A DNA stretch of 64,000 nucleotides from an uncultured Lachnospiraceae bacterium (GTDB taxonomy: Bacteria; Bacillota; Clostridia; Lachnospirales; Lachnospiraceae): assembly GCA_947632555.1 (NCBI GenBank), contig CANRPU010000001.1:62001-126000 (forward strand), read 5' to 3'. Numbering within the stretch: position 1 is the first letter of the stretch; every line of letters begins with the position of its first letter. This document shows, one piece after another, positions 1 to 8,670 of the stretch. A model generated the notes under the pieces. That model worked only from the letters and a program-made list of their open reading frames with translations. It did not search any database and had not been told where the DNA came from. The translations under genes were made by a program, and so were the position numbers.

Positions 1-942
1 AAACGGCAGTATTACCAATATTCCAGATATGCCGGTAAATATTATGAGCAGAAACATTTTTCTGTTTTTCAGCAATATATATATTCCCATCACAAACAGC
101 AGGCACAAAAGCAATGGCAAAAGTCCTTTTGCGAACATATTTTGCAGGTTCCACCATGTATTTACTACATTACTTATTATCACTTTTATCTTTGCCCCCC
201 ACGATTGTGGAAGAGAAGTATTTTTTCCAGGAGATAAATTATGTCCTCCGGATGCTATCATTTTTTGCAGTAACAAATTACTAAATGCAGGTACAGCTAC
301 ACTTATGCATACCCAAAAGTTTTTCTTTATTATTGTTTTTATGTCATCATCAAAGTGCAAAATAAACACCGCAATCAGTACAGTCATTAAAACTATAAAA
401 ATATTAGTTTGATAAATAGACATTGCGCAAAAGCTGCAAAATCCGCCTAAAACATATTTATGATCTACAATACACCGCACTGCTATTGCAGAGCACAAAA
501 TTCCTATCGCCTGCTCTATACAATTATACACATAATGTTCAACAATAAATGGATTAATAAACATTAACAGCACTGCAGCATGCAGCAAAAACAATTGATG
601 CTTATCATTAAATTTTTGTCGAAAAATTTCAAACAGGATAACTGCTGCCAGCGCATACAGTGCCATTCCGAATAACTGCAAAATCCATGCATTCTGAAGA
701 TATGATATATGAAGAAACCTATTCAGAAAATAAAAGAGGCCTGCCAGCGCATAAAGAATGAATCTTCCACTGGAAACCAACTGCCAGAAATCCGGCATTT
801 CTGGATATTCGGAATACACTCCCCCTGTTTTTATACATGGCATATGATCGCTTGTTACATATGTGCGAAAAAATGGCATAAACATCAATAATATTATGAG
901 TAAATAATATACCCATAATCTAATTCGTTGTTTTCTTATCAT
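1..942 (-). CDS. Partial GtrII-like membrane glycosyltransferase (3' end outside window)
   Basis: From an ATG at 942 the frame stays open for 314 codons to the left edge, so the C-terminus lies outside the window. The product is very hydrophobic: MIRKQRIRLW leads into a first membrane helix (about residues 11-26), followed by a loop containing SSGRFILY and about seven more helices. The loop with its GR, and SIYQTNIF in mid-protein, resemble GtrII-type transferases, which take a sugar from undecaprenyl phosphate on the outer face of the membrane and add it to a glycan. The gene upstream encodes the matching GtrB-like enzyme, and its last 23 bases overlap this start. AGGAGG sits only 3 bases before the ATG, unusually close. 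A GT-C protein of the ArnT or YfhO type is the alternative. The gene is certain; the family assignment is moderate. Confidence 0.7.
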   Translation of the reverse strand, partial: MIRKQRIRLWVYYLLIILLMFMPFFRTYVTSDHMPCIKTGGVYSEYPEMPDFWQLVSSGRFILYALAGLFYFLNRFLHISYLQNAWILQLFGMALYALAAVILFEIFRQKFNDKHQLFLLHAAVLLMFINPFIVEHYVYNCIEQAIGILCSAIAVRCIVDHKYVLGGFCSFCAMSIYQTNIFIVLMTVLIAVFILHFDDDIKTIIKKNFWVCISVAVPAFSNLLLQKMIASGGHNLSPGKNTSLPQSWGAKIKVIISNVVNTWWNLQNMFAKGLLPLLLCLLFVMGIYILLKNRKMFLLIIFTGISGILVILPF

Positions 943-1918
943 ATTCCTCCTTTTCCGGCTCCTCAATGCCATGTTCCCCTTCTAGATTGGATTCCTTTTC
1001 AAGATATATCGGTCGTTTCTTTACCTCTAGATAAATCCTAGCTAAGTATTCTCCGATCATACCCAAAATGGTAATTATCACTCCACCTATAAACAATATC
1101 GCGATCATAATACTTGTATAACCATTTCTGCCGCCTTCCCCAGCATATAATGCCGCTATGCCCACATAGCCTGCATATATGAATGCTGCCAGAGTTATCA
1201 CCAGTCCCAGATAAATAACGCCTCTCAGCGGAGTTATCGCAAAAGAAATAATCCCACTATATGCGTAGCGGAACAGCCCTCTCATATTCCACTTTGATCT
1301 TCCTGCCACGCGTTTTCTATTTTCATATTCAATCCATTTATTGTTAAATCCCACCCATGCGTAAAGCCCTTTGGTAAAACGCTCCCTTTCCGGCATTGAA
1401 AGAATCGCATTTACTACTTTACGTGTCATTAATCGATAATCGGTACTTCCTGATATCAAATTAATGGCAGTTATTTTACTTATTACATGATAAAAACATT
1501 TTGAAAGCGTACTTCTAACAGGCAATTCTCCTCTTCTCGAAACGCGTCGTGCTGTAGCGCAGTCGTAGCCTTCATTCTCAATCGCATATAGCATTTCTTT
1601 CAACAATTCTGGCGGATGCTGCAGATCAGCATCCATAACCGTTACGTAATCCCCTGTACTTTTAAGCAGTCCCGCGTAGATGGCAGCCTCTTTTCCAAAA
1701 TTTCTTGAAAAAGATAAATACTGTATTTTTTCTTGTCTGGCAGTTTTCTCCAGCCGTTTGATCTCATTCATTGTGCCATCTGTACTTCCATCATCTATAT
1801 ACGTCAAAATAAGACGATATTGAGATAATGTCATAAATACTTCTTTCAGCTTTTCATAAAATAAAAAAATACACTTTTCTTCATTATAGCATGGTACAAT
1901 AATCTCTACTGTTTTCAT
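920..1918 (-). CDS. GtrB/ArnC-like polyprenyl-phosphate glycosyltransferase (GT2, DPM1 type)
   Basis: This 332-residue GT2 enzyme starts MKTVEIIVPCYNEEK and carries the nucleotide-binding DDGSTDGT (about 42-49), the metal-binding DADLQHP (about 96-102) and a RDYRLM-like motif (TDYRLM). Two C-terminal membrane helices (about 230-255 and 268-292) end in a charged cytoplasmic tail. Length, motifs and the two helices match GtrB, ArnC and CsbB, which move one sugar from a nucleotide donor to undecaprenyl phosphate on the inner face of the membrane. The GtrII-like gene downstream overlaps it by 23 bases and is the expected acceptor-side partner. A GtrA-type flippase is not seen and could lie left of the window. 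The sugar cannot be read from the sequence; glucose or an amino sugar (ArnC-like) are both possible. Confidence 0.85.
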   Translation of the reverse strand: MKTVEIIVPCYNEEKCIFLFYEKLKEVFMTLSQYRLILTYIDDGSTDGTMNEIKRLEKTARQEKIQYLSFSRNFGKEAAIYAGLLKSTGDYVTVMDADLQHPPELLKEMLYAIENEGYDCATARRVSRRGELPVRSTLSKCFYHVISKITAINLISGSTDYRLMTRKVVNAILSMPERERFTKGLYAWVGFNNKWIEYENRKRVAGRSKWNMRGLFRYAYSGIISFAITPLRGVIYLGLVITLAAFIYAGYVGIAALYAGEGGRNGYTSIMIAILFIGGVIITILGMIGEYLARIYLEVKKRPIYLEKESNLEGEHGIEEPEKEEYDKKTTN

Positions 1919-1920
1919 CT

Positions 1921-2715
1921 TTATTTCTGACTCCGTTTAATATTTTTATGCAGCCAATTTTGTATTCTTACTATCCATGTGGGATTGAGCCCCAACAACC
2001 CCCCCTTAAAATAGATCCACGCCAATTCAAAATTACTCATAGGTTTTCTTCTTTTATAATCTAAAGAAATATTATTTCTTTGGCAGATTCTAATGCCATT
2101 ATCCATCCATTTTCCCCTTCTTACCCCTTCCTCATATGGGAAACTATATGCGCGAGGAGCCAATAAAGGATGATTAAAGTCTTTTACTTCCAAAGATCCT
2201 TTCCTTTCAAAATCCCATGGTGTCCAGTCCCGACAAATATATTTCCGTAATAACTTTGCATCCCAGATTCCTACTTGAGTAGAAAATGAATATGCGGTTC
2301 CTGGTTTATATACATGAAAACTTGGATCAGGTTGATATATCTCAGATTGGATTATCGAAGATTCCAACAGGCGGATATTTGCGGCATGAAATTTTTTTGC
2401 TTTCTCTATATAGTAGGCAATATCATCATTTCTTACATAATCACACAATAAATAATCATCCATCCAGAGCATAACATATCCTGTTTTTACCCGCTCAATT
2501 CCTGCCAATACCATATTTCCCCAACTGGAGTCTAAAATTACAACATCGTCAAAACCCTTTCCCTTTTGGATATCCTCTAATTTATCTGTCAATAATACTA
2601 CCGGGCACATACAATCCGGCCAGTATTTACGAAACAACGTCAAAAATATACTCCACATATCTGAATTTTTCCAGCAAGAATACAATAATATTGCACATTC
2701 ACATCTATTTTCCAT
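1921..2715 (-). CDS. Putative glycosyltransferase of uncertain family
   Basis: A 264-residue soluble protein with no close family that I can name. The N-terminal half looks like a GT-A fold: MENRCECAILLYSCWKNSD resembles a first strand and turn, and MLWMDDYLLCDYV near residues 80-92 has an acidic pair where a DxD metal site would be expected. The C-terminal half is rich in aromatic residues (WDFERKGS, RKPMSNFELAWIYFKGG), as in capsule-locus transferases that lack a CAZy family. GGAGGG precedes the ATG by 4 bases. It lies 2 bases upstream of the GtrB-like gene and 47 bases downstream of the FkbM methyltransferase, in the AT-rich left segment. Glycosyltransferase is an inference from context and the acidic motif. 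Confidence 0.5.
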   Translation of the reverse strand: MENRCECAILLYSCWKNSDMWSIFLTLFRKYWPDCMCPVVLLTDKLEDIQKGKGFDDVVILDSSWGNMVLAGIERVKTGYVMLWMDDYLLCDYVRNDDIAYYIEKAKKFHAANIRLLESSIIQSEIYQPDPSFHVYKPGTAYSFSTQVGIWDAKLLRKYICRDWTPWDFERKGSLEVKDFNHPLLAPRAYSFPYEEGVRRGKWMDNGIRICQRNNISLDYKRRKPMSNFELAWIYFKGGLLGLNPTWIVRIQNWLHKNIKRSQK

Positions 2716-2762
2716 TTTCCCTCCGAATTTTGTATTCCCATTCTATCAACTTATAATACAAC

Positions 2763-3623
2763 TCACTGTACTGCATACAACACTGTTTCCGAAATCTTTT
2801 GAGCATGTTGTCGCACGTAAAACTTATATCCCAAATTCCAGCTATTAATCAGTTCAAACAAACGCAGCATATCTTCATTGTCATGATAAATGCATATTGC
2901 GAGAATTGGTTTATTCCTTGAAATAATTTCTTTTGCTCCCAGCAAGGCATTATACTCACTTCCTTCAATATCCATTTTTATAAATGTGGCCTCACGACAT
3001 TCGGGAACAGAGTCAATCGTTCTCCCTTCAACAACATGGCCTCCTTCAGCCACCCTTGAGCTACTCCCCGCCCCATCAGAAAAATATATATTCTCATTCT
3101 TGCTCCAAGCAGCAGCCTGCACAATGTAAGGAACATTTGCTCCACACAGTTTATGCATAAGTTTTATATTGTCTTCATCCGGTTCAAACGCTATTATCCT
3201 TTTATATTTATAACCGGTATTTTTAAGAAAACTCCTTATCGAATCACCATTATATGCTCCGCAATCTATAAAAACCTCTGCTTCCCCAAGAGAAATCAAG
3301 TCCTTAGGAAAATACTGATCTTTTCTGTTGTATTCAGGTCTGTCATTCTTATTGTGCGTACACCTATATTTTATCATTGATAAAAATATTTTCTTTGATT
3401 TTTCATCCGCTAGCCTTTCTACCATATTGTTGATGCGACTGACATTTACAGCAAAAAATTCCTTTGCCTGTAATACCTCGCTGGGTGGATTCTTTACGTC
3501 CCTGCCATATTGCATATCATTATACCATACACACAGCTTTGTGTCCATCAACCAGTCTACCAATACCCCCCCTAGAGTTGTTCTTCTCAACCACAAGATT
3601 ATCTTCCATAAAAGTTCTGTCAT
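2763..3623 (-). CDS. FkbM-family SAM-dependent methyltransferase
   Basis: A 286-residue protein with the FkbM pattern: the SAM-binding FIDCGAYNGDS (about 138-148), FEPDEDNI (about 171-178) with the acidic residue that contacts the SAM ribose, and FIKMDIEGSEYNAL (about 221-234), the family hallmark. FkbM enzymes O-methylate sugars and polyketides; in glycan loci they usually methylate a hydroxyl of the repeat unit. About 100 residues precede the Rossmann core and may contact the acceptor. AGGAGG lies about 14 bases before the ATG, a little far. It belongs to the AT-rich segment. The family is secure; the acceptor is unknown. Confidence 0.88.
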   Translation of the reverse strand: MTELLWKIILWLRRTTLGGVLVDWLMDTKLCVWYNDMQYGRDVKNPPSEVLQAKEFFAVNVSRINNMVERLADEKSKKIFLSMIKYRCTHNKNDRPEYNRKDQYFPKDLISLGEAEVFIDCGAYNGDSIRSFLKNTGYKYKRIIAFEPDEDNIKLMHKLCGANVPYIVQAAAWSKNENIYFSDGAGSSSRVAEGGHVVEGRTIDSVPECREATFIKMDIEGSEYNALLGAKEIISRNKPILAICIYHDNEDMLRLFELINSWNLGYKFYVRQHAQKISETVLYAVQ

Positions 3624-3682
3624 CTTGATTTAAATTCTCCTCCTCTTCCTTTTTAATCCTTAATTTACACCCCAAAATTTGA

Positions 3683-4696
3683 TTAACCATAAGTTTTATT
3701 TTCTTTATTATACCCCATAACCTTCAGAAATGAATAAAATACAGCGATTACGCATATATAGTATAAGTACACAAAATGAAGCATAAAGCTTAAATCTTTG
3801 TGATAAATCGCAAGCCTGATACTGTCTATTATCGGGATTGGAACAATCAGTGCATACAGGATAAATTTTTTCTTTCTTGACACAAGCGCTTTATTTATGC
3901 AAACTTTCGTCGAGAACCCCCCCTTGTTTTTTTCAAAAATATTATTTATAACCCTAAATTTACATTTATCCAGATATGTTTTAAAGGAAGAACGGCAATT
4001 ATGATAAATATCATCCCCCTTAATGCACCCACACAATCCGGTATCGCTTATGATCCTGTCAAAGGTATTACAGGCGAATTCTATCGTATTGCATTCCTGA
4101 GGATATTGTTCTCTTACATAATCAACAGAAAAACAAAATGTGCAACTGTCAGTAAGAGGATAGATATCCGTCTTTTTAAACCTCATAATAGCACAATTTT
4201 TATTTTCTTCTATAATGTACTTCTTATATGTTTCGTATTTATCACGTTTAGTTTTATATATGAAGTAATTAAAAGGATCGCCGAGTATATTTAAATATGC
4301 GGAAGATATACCGCACAATTCCTTACGTCCCGCTATATACCTATTAGGAATAAGCGCTTTTATATCGGGATGAGTTTTCAAAAATACCATTTTATCATTC
4401 AATTGCTCCGCATACGAAAATTCTTCGTCTGAATCCATCCTTAACGCATAATAGCCAGATGCATTCTTCAGTCCAATCGCTTTGGCATACTCCGGCAATT
4501 TATTAGGATTATTTATTACAATTGCTCCAGCCTCCTTTGCCATTTGTATCGTACTGTCTGTCGAACCGCCATCAACCACTATCACCTCAACATCATCCTT
4601 ACCAATGCTTTGATTTTCTATAGAAGTCAATGTATATTTTAATGTCTGCTCTGAATTATAGGTTGGTACTATAATAGAAAAAAACGGCCTTTTCAA
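3683..4696 (-). CDS. GT2 glycosyltransferase with C-terminal membrane segment, TTG start
   Basis: A 337-residue GT2 enzyme. FFSIIVPTYNSEQT opens the fold, VDGGSTDST (about 39-47) binds the nucleotide, and RMDSDEEF (about 88-95) supplies the DxD. The last 60 residues contain two hydrophobic helices (about 275-292 and 302-325) that would hold it to the membrane. The first codon is TTG; a clear GAGGTGA stands about 7 bases before it and there is no nearby ATG in frame, so I accept TTG. It adds one sugar to a growing lipid-linked glycan. Donor and linkage cannot be read. It lies between the methyltransferase genes of the AT-rich segment. Confidence 0.85.
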   Translation of the reverse strand: MKRPFFSIIVPTYNSEQTLKYTLTSIENQSIGKDDVEVIVVDGGSTDSTIQMAKEAGAIVINNPNKLPEYAKAIGLKNASGYYALRMDSDEEFSYAEQLNDKMVFLKTHPDIKALIPNRYIAGRKELCGISSAYLNILGDPFNYFIYKTKRDKYETYKKYIIEENKNCAIMRFKKTDIYPLTDSCTFCFSVDYVREQYPQECNTIEFACNTFDRIISDTGLCGCIKGDDIYHNCRSSFKTYLDKCKFRVINNIFEKNKGGFSTKVCINKALVSRKKKFILYALIVPIPIIDSIRLAIYHKDLSFMLHFVYLYYICVIAVFYSFLKVMGYNKENKTYG

Positions 4697-4748
4697 TCTA
4701 AATCACCTCTTATTCACGCCTGCTTGCTTTTCATCTGAACGTTAAAAC

Positions 4749-5537
4749 TTAGCTTATAAAATCTTCTTCTGATCGACCATTATAAAAATTTGTTTCATAC
4801 CTGCAATTCAATAAATTCTCTATAAAAAGTCCTGGCTTATCAGTGCGCCTTACCAACAGTGTCATATTGACAGCCGCACCCGGAAACAACCTTGCCATAA
4901 TACCTGACAAGCCAGGAATAATAGAATAAAATCCCGATCCCTTTCTTTCTGCCACCTCAAAATATCCGCCATCCTCTATAAAATATCTCAAGTCTTTATA
5001 AGTAAATCCTCTTATATGCGGGCCATGGGTTTCTATGCAGGTCGGCTGCCTGCCAATTAATAACATAGCCCTGCAATGCAGTGAGGCTAAATTAGGAACT
5101 CCTATAATTGCATATCCTCCCGGTTTCAATACTCGTGACATTTCCGAAAAAATCCACCACAATTCCTTGCAATGCTCTAATATTTGATTAGCGACAATTA
5201 TATCCATGCTACCATCAGCTAATGGAAACCTATCCCTTTCAATATTAACCTGTCTTACATTTATCCGATTTTTACGAAGCTTATCCACATTAGGCCTATA
5301 AGCTTCCAATGCGTATAATTCCGTTTTATCTATTCCAATTACATTTCTTATATTCAGCAGATCCGTACCACCCCCAGCTGCAATATCTAAGCAGCGGATC
5401 GGCATGCCCCCCCGCATTTTTGCTTTTTCAGCCATATTTTTTATATTTTCACGGCCATACCGATCCTTTTCTGATATTGGAAATAGTTTAATTATTGTTT
5501 TAAACAATATATTATACTGCTCTAAAGAATCCTTCAT
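4749..5537 (-). CDS. Class I SAM-dependent methyltransferase (Methyltransf_11 type)
   Basis: A methyltransferase with CLDIAAGGGTDLLN as SAM motif I, IIVANQILEHC as motif II/III and LKPGGYAIIGVPN as the post-motif loop; this order is typical of small-molecule methyltransferases. I place the start at the ATG at 5537 (MKDSLEQY, 262 residues) because AGAGGA lies 9 bases upstream. An ATG 18 codons earlier (5591) has no ribosome site, though its extension cannot be excluded. In glycan loci such enzymes methylate sugars, or act on an intermediate used by a neighbour. It follows the formyltransferase gene. The substrate is unknown. Confidence 0.82.
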   Translation of the reverse strand: MKDSLEQYNILFKTIIKLFPISEKDRYGRENIKNMAEKAKMRGGMPIRCLDIAAGGGTDLLNIRNVIGIDKTELYALEAYRPNVDKLRKNRINVRQVNIERDRFPLADGSMDIIVANQILEHCKELWWIFSEMSRVLKPGGYAIIGVPNLASLHCRAMLLIGRQPTCIETHGPHIRGFTYKDLRYFIEDGGYFEVAERKGSGFYSIIPGLSGIMARLFPGAAVNMTLLVRRTDKPGLFIENLLNCRYETNFYNGRSEEDFIS

Positions 5538-5626
5538 CCCATTTATTCCTCTATATTCGGTCTTCTCCGTATCTTTACTGAAGCCTACCATTTACTGCCA
5601 AATACTCAACTACTTTCATAAATACT

Positions 5627-6388
5627 TCAATATCTACCTGACATTCCTTCTCGCTTAAAAAACTGTATAATATCTCCAGTTCTTGGTGTCGTTGCTATTG
5701 ATCCCTCTTGCAAGTTTTGCGGTTTCAGCATTAGCTGTCCCGAAAAAAAATCTGCAACGAACTCATCCACCATAGCAGGAATATTTTTCAAGTTCTCAGC
5801 TTTATACTCATATAATTTAGCATTATCTGGCAGCATACACCCATATTGAAGCGCTATCTTTCCTGTATCAATTCCTGTATCCAGCTTAAATATAGTAACA
5901 CCTATTAAATCTTTCCTATTATCCATATATGCCCAAAAATCAGAATGAACATTTCGATAATATGGCAATATACTACTGTGTATATTGTAGATGTTCTCAC
6001 CAAAGTCTTCAATCGTTTCCGCTTTCAGAATACCGCTTCCATAAATAAGTATCAAATCAGGTTTTCTGTTTTTGATTTCTGTTCTACACTTCAATTCATT
6101 TACATCATCTATATTAATATAATCCCCTTCATTTGGGTAATCCGGGGTTCCACATATCTTCTTCATTCTGCTCAACATTATATGATCATATATTAATAAT
6201 GCAAATATATTTATAACTACAATAAGTATATTCCGGTCACGCAGCATCCTTTTAACTTTTTTCTGCCTAGCATATTTTCCACTCTCTATTATATAAGTGA
6301 AATGCGCAGCAATATTTCTACGACAAAGCTCAGCTATAATAAACCTAGCATCATAGCCATCTCTTATGATAAGACAAATACTTTTCAT
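5627..6388 (-). CDS. Formyltransferase-family protein (Fmt/ArnA N-domain like)
   Basis: A 253-residue protein with the formyltransferase core. ILIYGSGIL leads to NIYNIHSSILPYYRN, and KLDTGIDTGKI follows; Asn135, His137 and Asp174 reproduce the Asn-His-Asp triad of methionyl-tRNA formyltransferase and ArnA. Enzymes of this size in glycan loci use 10-formyl-tetrahydrofolate to N-formylate an amino sugar. Its ATG overlaps the stop of the upstream deacetylase as ATGA, so the two are probably made together, which recalls the formyl-on, formyl-off pair ArnA/ArnD. A hydrophobic stretch at 53-70 is unusual. Near the 3' end a second frame stays open for about 35 codons; I consider it chance. Substrate unknown. 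Confidence 0.8.
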   Translation of the reverse strand: MKSICLIIRDGYDARFIIAELCRRNIAAHFTYIIESGKYARQKKVKRMLRDRNILIVVINIFALLIYDHIMLSRMKKICGTPDYPNEGDYINIDDVNELKCRTEIKNRKPDLILIYGSGILKAETIEDFGENIYNIHSSILPYYRNVHSDFWAYMDNRKDLIGVTIFKLDTGIDTGKIALQYGCMLPDNAKLYEYKAENLKNIPAMVDEFVADFFSGQLMLKPQNLQEGSIATTPRTGDIIQFFKREGMSGRY

Positions 6389-7218
6389 AGCAATTCCTCC
6401 AGTTTACAAATCTGTATACCCTCATTCTTCGCACTTCTTATTATCTTGCTTATACACCCGATTTCATTTAGTCCTGCATAATATGGATGATCATATAAGA
6501 TTACTGTATTAAGTCTGTCAAAAGAATCCATGACTTTTCTTACAATATCATTGTCATTTAAACCTCGCACTCTACAATTTTCAAAAAAAGCAACTCCTCC
6601 CGGTTCTCCTAAAAGATTTACGCCGACAGCAGGCAACTCTCCTTTATTATTAATAGGTTCTTTTCCCTCACACCGCAAATCAGCTATATACGAAAATCCT
6701 TTTTCTTTCAAAATTTTAGGTAAAAAAACAGGGCTATTCCATTCCGGTGAAGCAAATCCCTTTACCACGAAGTTCGGGTCGAATTGTTTGATTCTTTCTA
6801 ATCCCCATATAATTTCTTGTCTTACGCCCTCCTCAGTCCATTCCATCTTATTTCCCCAAATCGCATGATTGCGTCCACCATGAAGCCCAACTTCACAGTC
6901 CCCCGCTAACAATTCATTTATTTGAGATTTATAGTTAGAAATATTTGGATTAATGAGCGCCGCAATCATATAATCTCGCAGTCCAAGCTTTTTCATAGCA
7001 CTCATCATCTGAGGAGTTTTCTCAATTTCCTTCTTACTTCGTTCAAAAAATATGCTTTCCAATGAATTTACGACTGAAACTGATTTCCCGCAGTTTAAAA
7101 AAAATGTAAAGGGAGCGTCATACTTTTCTGAAACAGCCAGTAGTTTCGGCACACCACCCTTTATGCATTTATGCGTGTCAATGTCAAATCGGAAAGCCAG
7201 CCTTTTCATTCTCCTCAA
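6385..7218 (-). CDS. NodB-type polysaccharide deacetylase, ArnD-like
   Basis: A 277-residue NodB-fold protein. FDIDTH (11-16) supplies Asp12 and Asp14; HGGRNH (113-118) is the H-x4-H metal site; the following AIWGNKMEW resembles the His/Trp-rich run after this site in ArnD. FASPEWNSP is the third catalytic loop. The start is probably the TTG at 7218: AGGAGG stands 5 bases before it, whereas the ATG at 7209 has an SD only 1 base away. ArnD removes a formyl group from undecaprenyl-linked 4-formamido-arabinose; the tight coupling to a formyltransferase suggests similar chemistry here (inference). It could otherwise remove an N-acetyl from a repeat-unit sugar. Confidence 0.82.
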   Translation of the reverse strand: MRRMKRLAFRFDIDTHKCIKGGVPKLLAVSEKYDAPFTFFLNCGKSVSVVNSLESIFFERSKKEIEKTPQMMSAMKKLGLRDYMIAALINPNISNYKSQINELLAGDCEVGLHGGRNHAIWGNKMEWTEEGVRQEIIWGLERIKQFDPNFVVKGFASPEWNSPVFLPKILKEKGFSYIADLRCEGKEPINNKGELPAVGVNLLGEPGGVAFFENCRVRGLNDNDIVRKVMDSFDRLNTVILYDHPYYAGLNEIGCISKIIRSAKNEGIQICKLEELL

Positions 7219-7336
7219 AAGCTCCTCCTATATCCATATCAAATATTTCCTTCTGCGCTTACCAGAACACAACAAAAATTCTCAACATTACTACACTGAC
7301 TGATAGATGCACGCCACAGAACTGGTAAGATTACGA

Positions 7337-8635
7337 TTATGAAAAGTTTTCTATCTCTTTATTTTTTATATTTTCATTTCTCCCTCGACGAAATATACCA
7401 ACAATATTAATGATCACCATAATCCACAACACTGCCGAAAGATAACCTATCAGTAAAAATATAGAATTACTCATACAAAGTCCACCTGCTACGGAACCTA
7501 CGGCCCCCAATATAAGGGTTATAGAAAGAGTTCTTGTACGGTTCCTTGCCATCGCAAAATTGGCAAGCAACGTTAATAAACTAATTGGAAATACCAGTGC
7601 CATATTAGGAAGTAAATACGCCTTGCACCCCAAATAGGTTTTTCCTAATAGGATTTGAATTCCCAGGTCTGCCAGACAATATATCCCCGCGGTTGCCACT
7701 GCTCCTATAACTATATTATAAAACAAACACTTTTTTAGTAACTTCAAATTTTCCTTTTCGGTATGAGAGGAATCCGCAACCATGGGAAACAGTATAATTA
7801 CCAATGTGTTAGTCACATAAATCACGCAAAAAGCCAATACCCTGGCTGCAGCATACATTCCGGCCTGATTATTATACATATGTTTTACCAGCAGCATATC
7901 CAGATTTGTTAATAAAATAATTCCTCCATTCGCTACCATTAGTTTTATTGTATACTTTACGATTTCTTCTCTATGTAAGCCTGATGATCGCGTTTCTATT
8001 TTTCCTAATGTTCTATTTAAAAGCAATGTGCCGACAATATATGATACCATAATGCCCACAAGCCAAACAATTAATATTCCCACTACCTTGTTTTCCCAAA
8101 AAATTGAAAAACTCACCGCAATAATTTTGCATATGGGCCCCACCAATCCAAAAATCCCGTATAAGAAAAACTGTTTTGTCCCCTGCAATCCCCCGATAAA
8201 AATTGCCGTTGGTATTGTAGCTGCCGCCAGCAAAACCGCCACAATCACTATATTTTGCTCCTGAATGTGGAGCCAACTTTTTAAGGGCCTATAAAACATC
8301 AGCATAATTATGGCAAATAGAGTTGAAACCATCCCTAATACTTTTGCGGCGGCTTGCAGTACGCCTTTCACTTCTCCTCTTTTATTACACGAATACAGTT
8401 CTGAAATATATTTCGTAATTACACAGCCTGCCACAGTGGACGGCAGCGCCAGGATATTAAATAAGGATAATACTGCATTCAATTCTGCAAATAACGTTTC
8501 ATCATTTATTATATGACTGGCAAGTAACTGAAACAGAGCACCTAAAACATTCGCGAGCATTGATAATAAAAACACTATTATCCCATTAATCTCCAGGGTA
8601 TGCACTTTTCCTTTCTTATCTTTTCCATCTGCCAT
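7337..8635 (-). CDS. Wzx-type oligosaccharide flippase (MOP superfamily)
   Basis: About 432 residues and 12 or more hydrophobic helices, with the layout of polysaccharide transporters of the MOP superfamily (Polysacc_synt type): short charged N-terminus, helix 1 in INGIIVFLLSMLANVLG, polar loops carrying lysines and arginines on the cytoplasmic side. I take the ATG at 8635 (MADGKDKKGK) as start, with GTGGAAA upstream; an in-frame TTG at 8668 is a weaker alternative. Wzx moves the undecaprenyl-diphosphate-linked repeat unit across the membrane. A second, ABC-type flippase lies at 51622-53361, so the locus may export two glycans. It sits in the AT-rich part, downstream of the 2-epimerase. Confidence 0.85.
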   Translation of the reverse strand: MADGKDKKGKVHTLEINGIIVFLLSMLANVLGALFQLLASHIINDETLFAELNAVLSLFNILALPSTVAGCVITKYISELYSCNKRGEVKGVLQAAAKVLGMVSTLFAIIMLMFYRPLKSWLHIQEQNIVIVAVLLAAATIPTAIFIGGLQGTKQFFLYGIFGLVGPICKIIAVSFSIFWENKVVGILIVWLVGIMVSYIVGTLLLNRTLGKIETRSSGLHREEIVKYTIKLMVANGGIILLTNLDMLLVKHMYNNQAGMYAAARVLAFCVIYVTNTLVIILFPMVADSSHTEKENLKLLKKCLFYNIVIGAVATAGIYCLADLGIQILLGKTYLGCKAYLLPNMALVFPISLLTLLANFAMARNRTRTLSITLILGAVGSVAGGLCMSNSIFLLIGYLSAVLWIMVIINIVGIFRRGRNENIKNKEIENFS

Positions 8636-8670
8636 CTTTATTTCCACTATACCAATACAAAATTTCAATC

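Noticed and set aside
29..412. Plus-strand frame of 127 codons at the left edge
   Set aside because: The opposite strand holds one continuous membrane-protein frame from 942 to the edge that fits the neighbouring GtrB gene.
5592..5735. Alternative open frame over the 3' end of the formyltransferase gene (ends with TAA at about 5592)
   Set aside because: About 35 codons without a good start; the main frame reads PRTGDIIQFFKREG, which suits the family end.
7258..7329. Inverted repeat CTTACCAG / CTGGTAAG about 60 bases apart between wzx and the deacetylase gene
   Set aside because: Only 8 bases pair, the loop is long and no T run follows; not a convincing terminator or operator.
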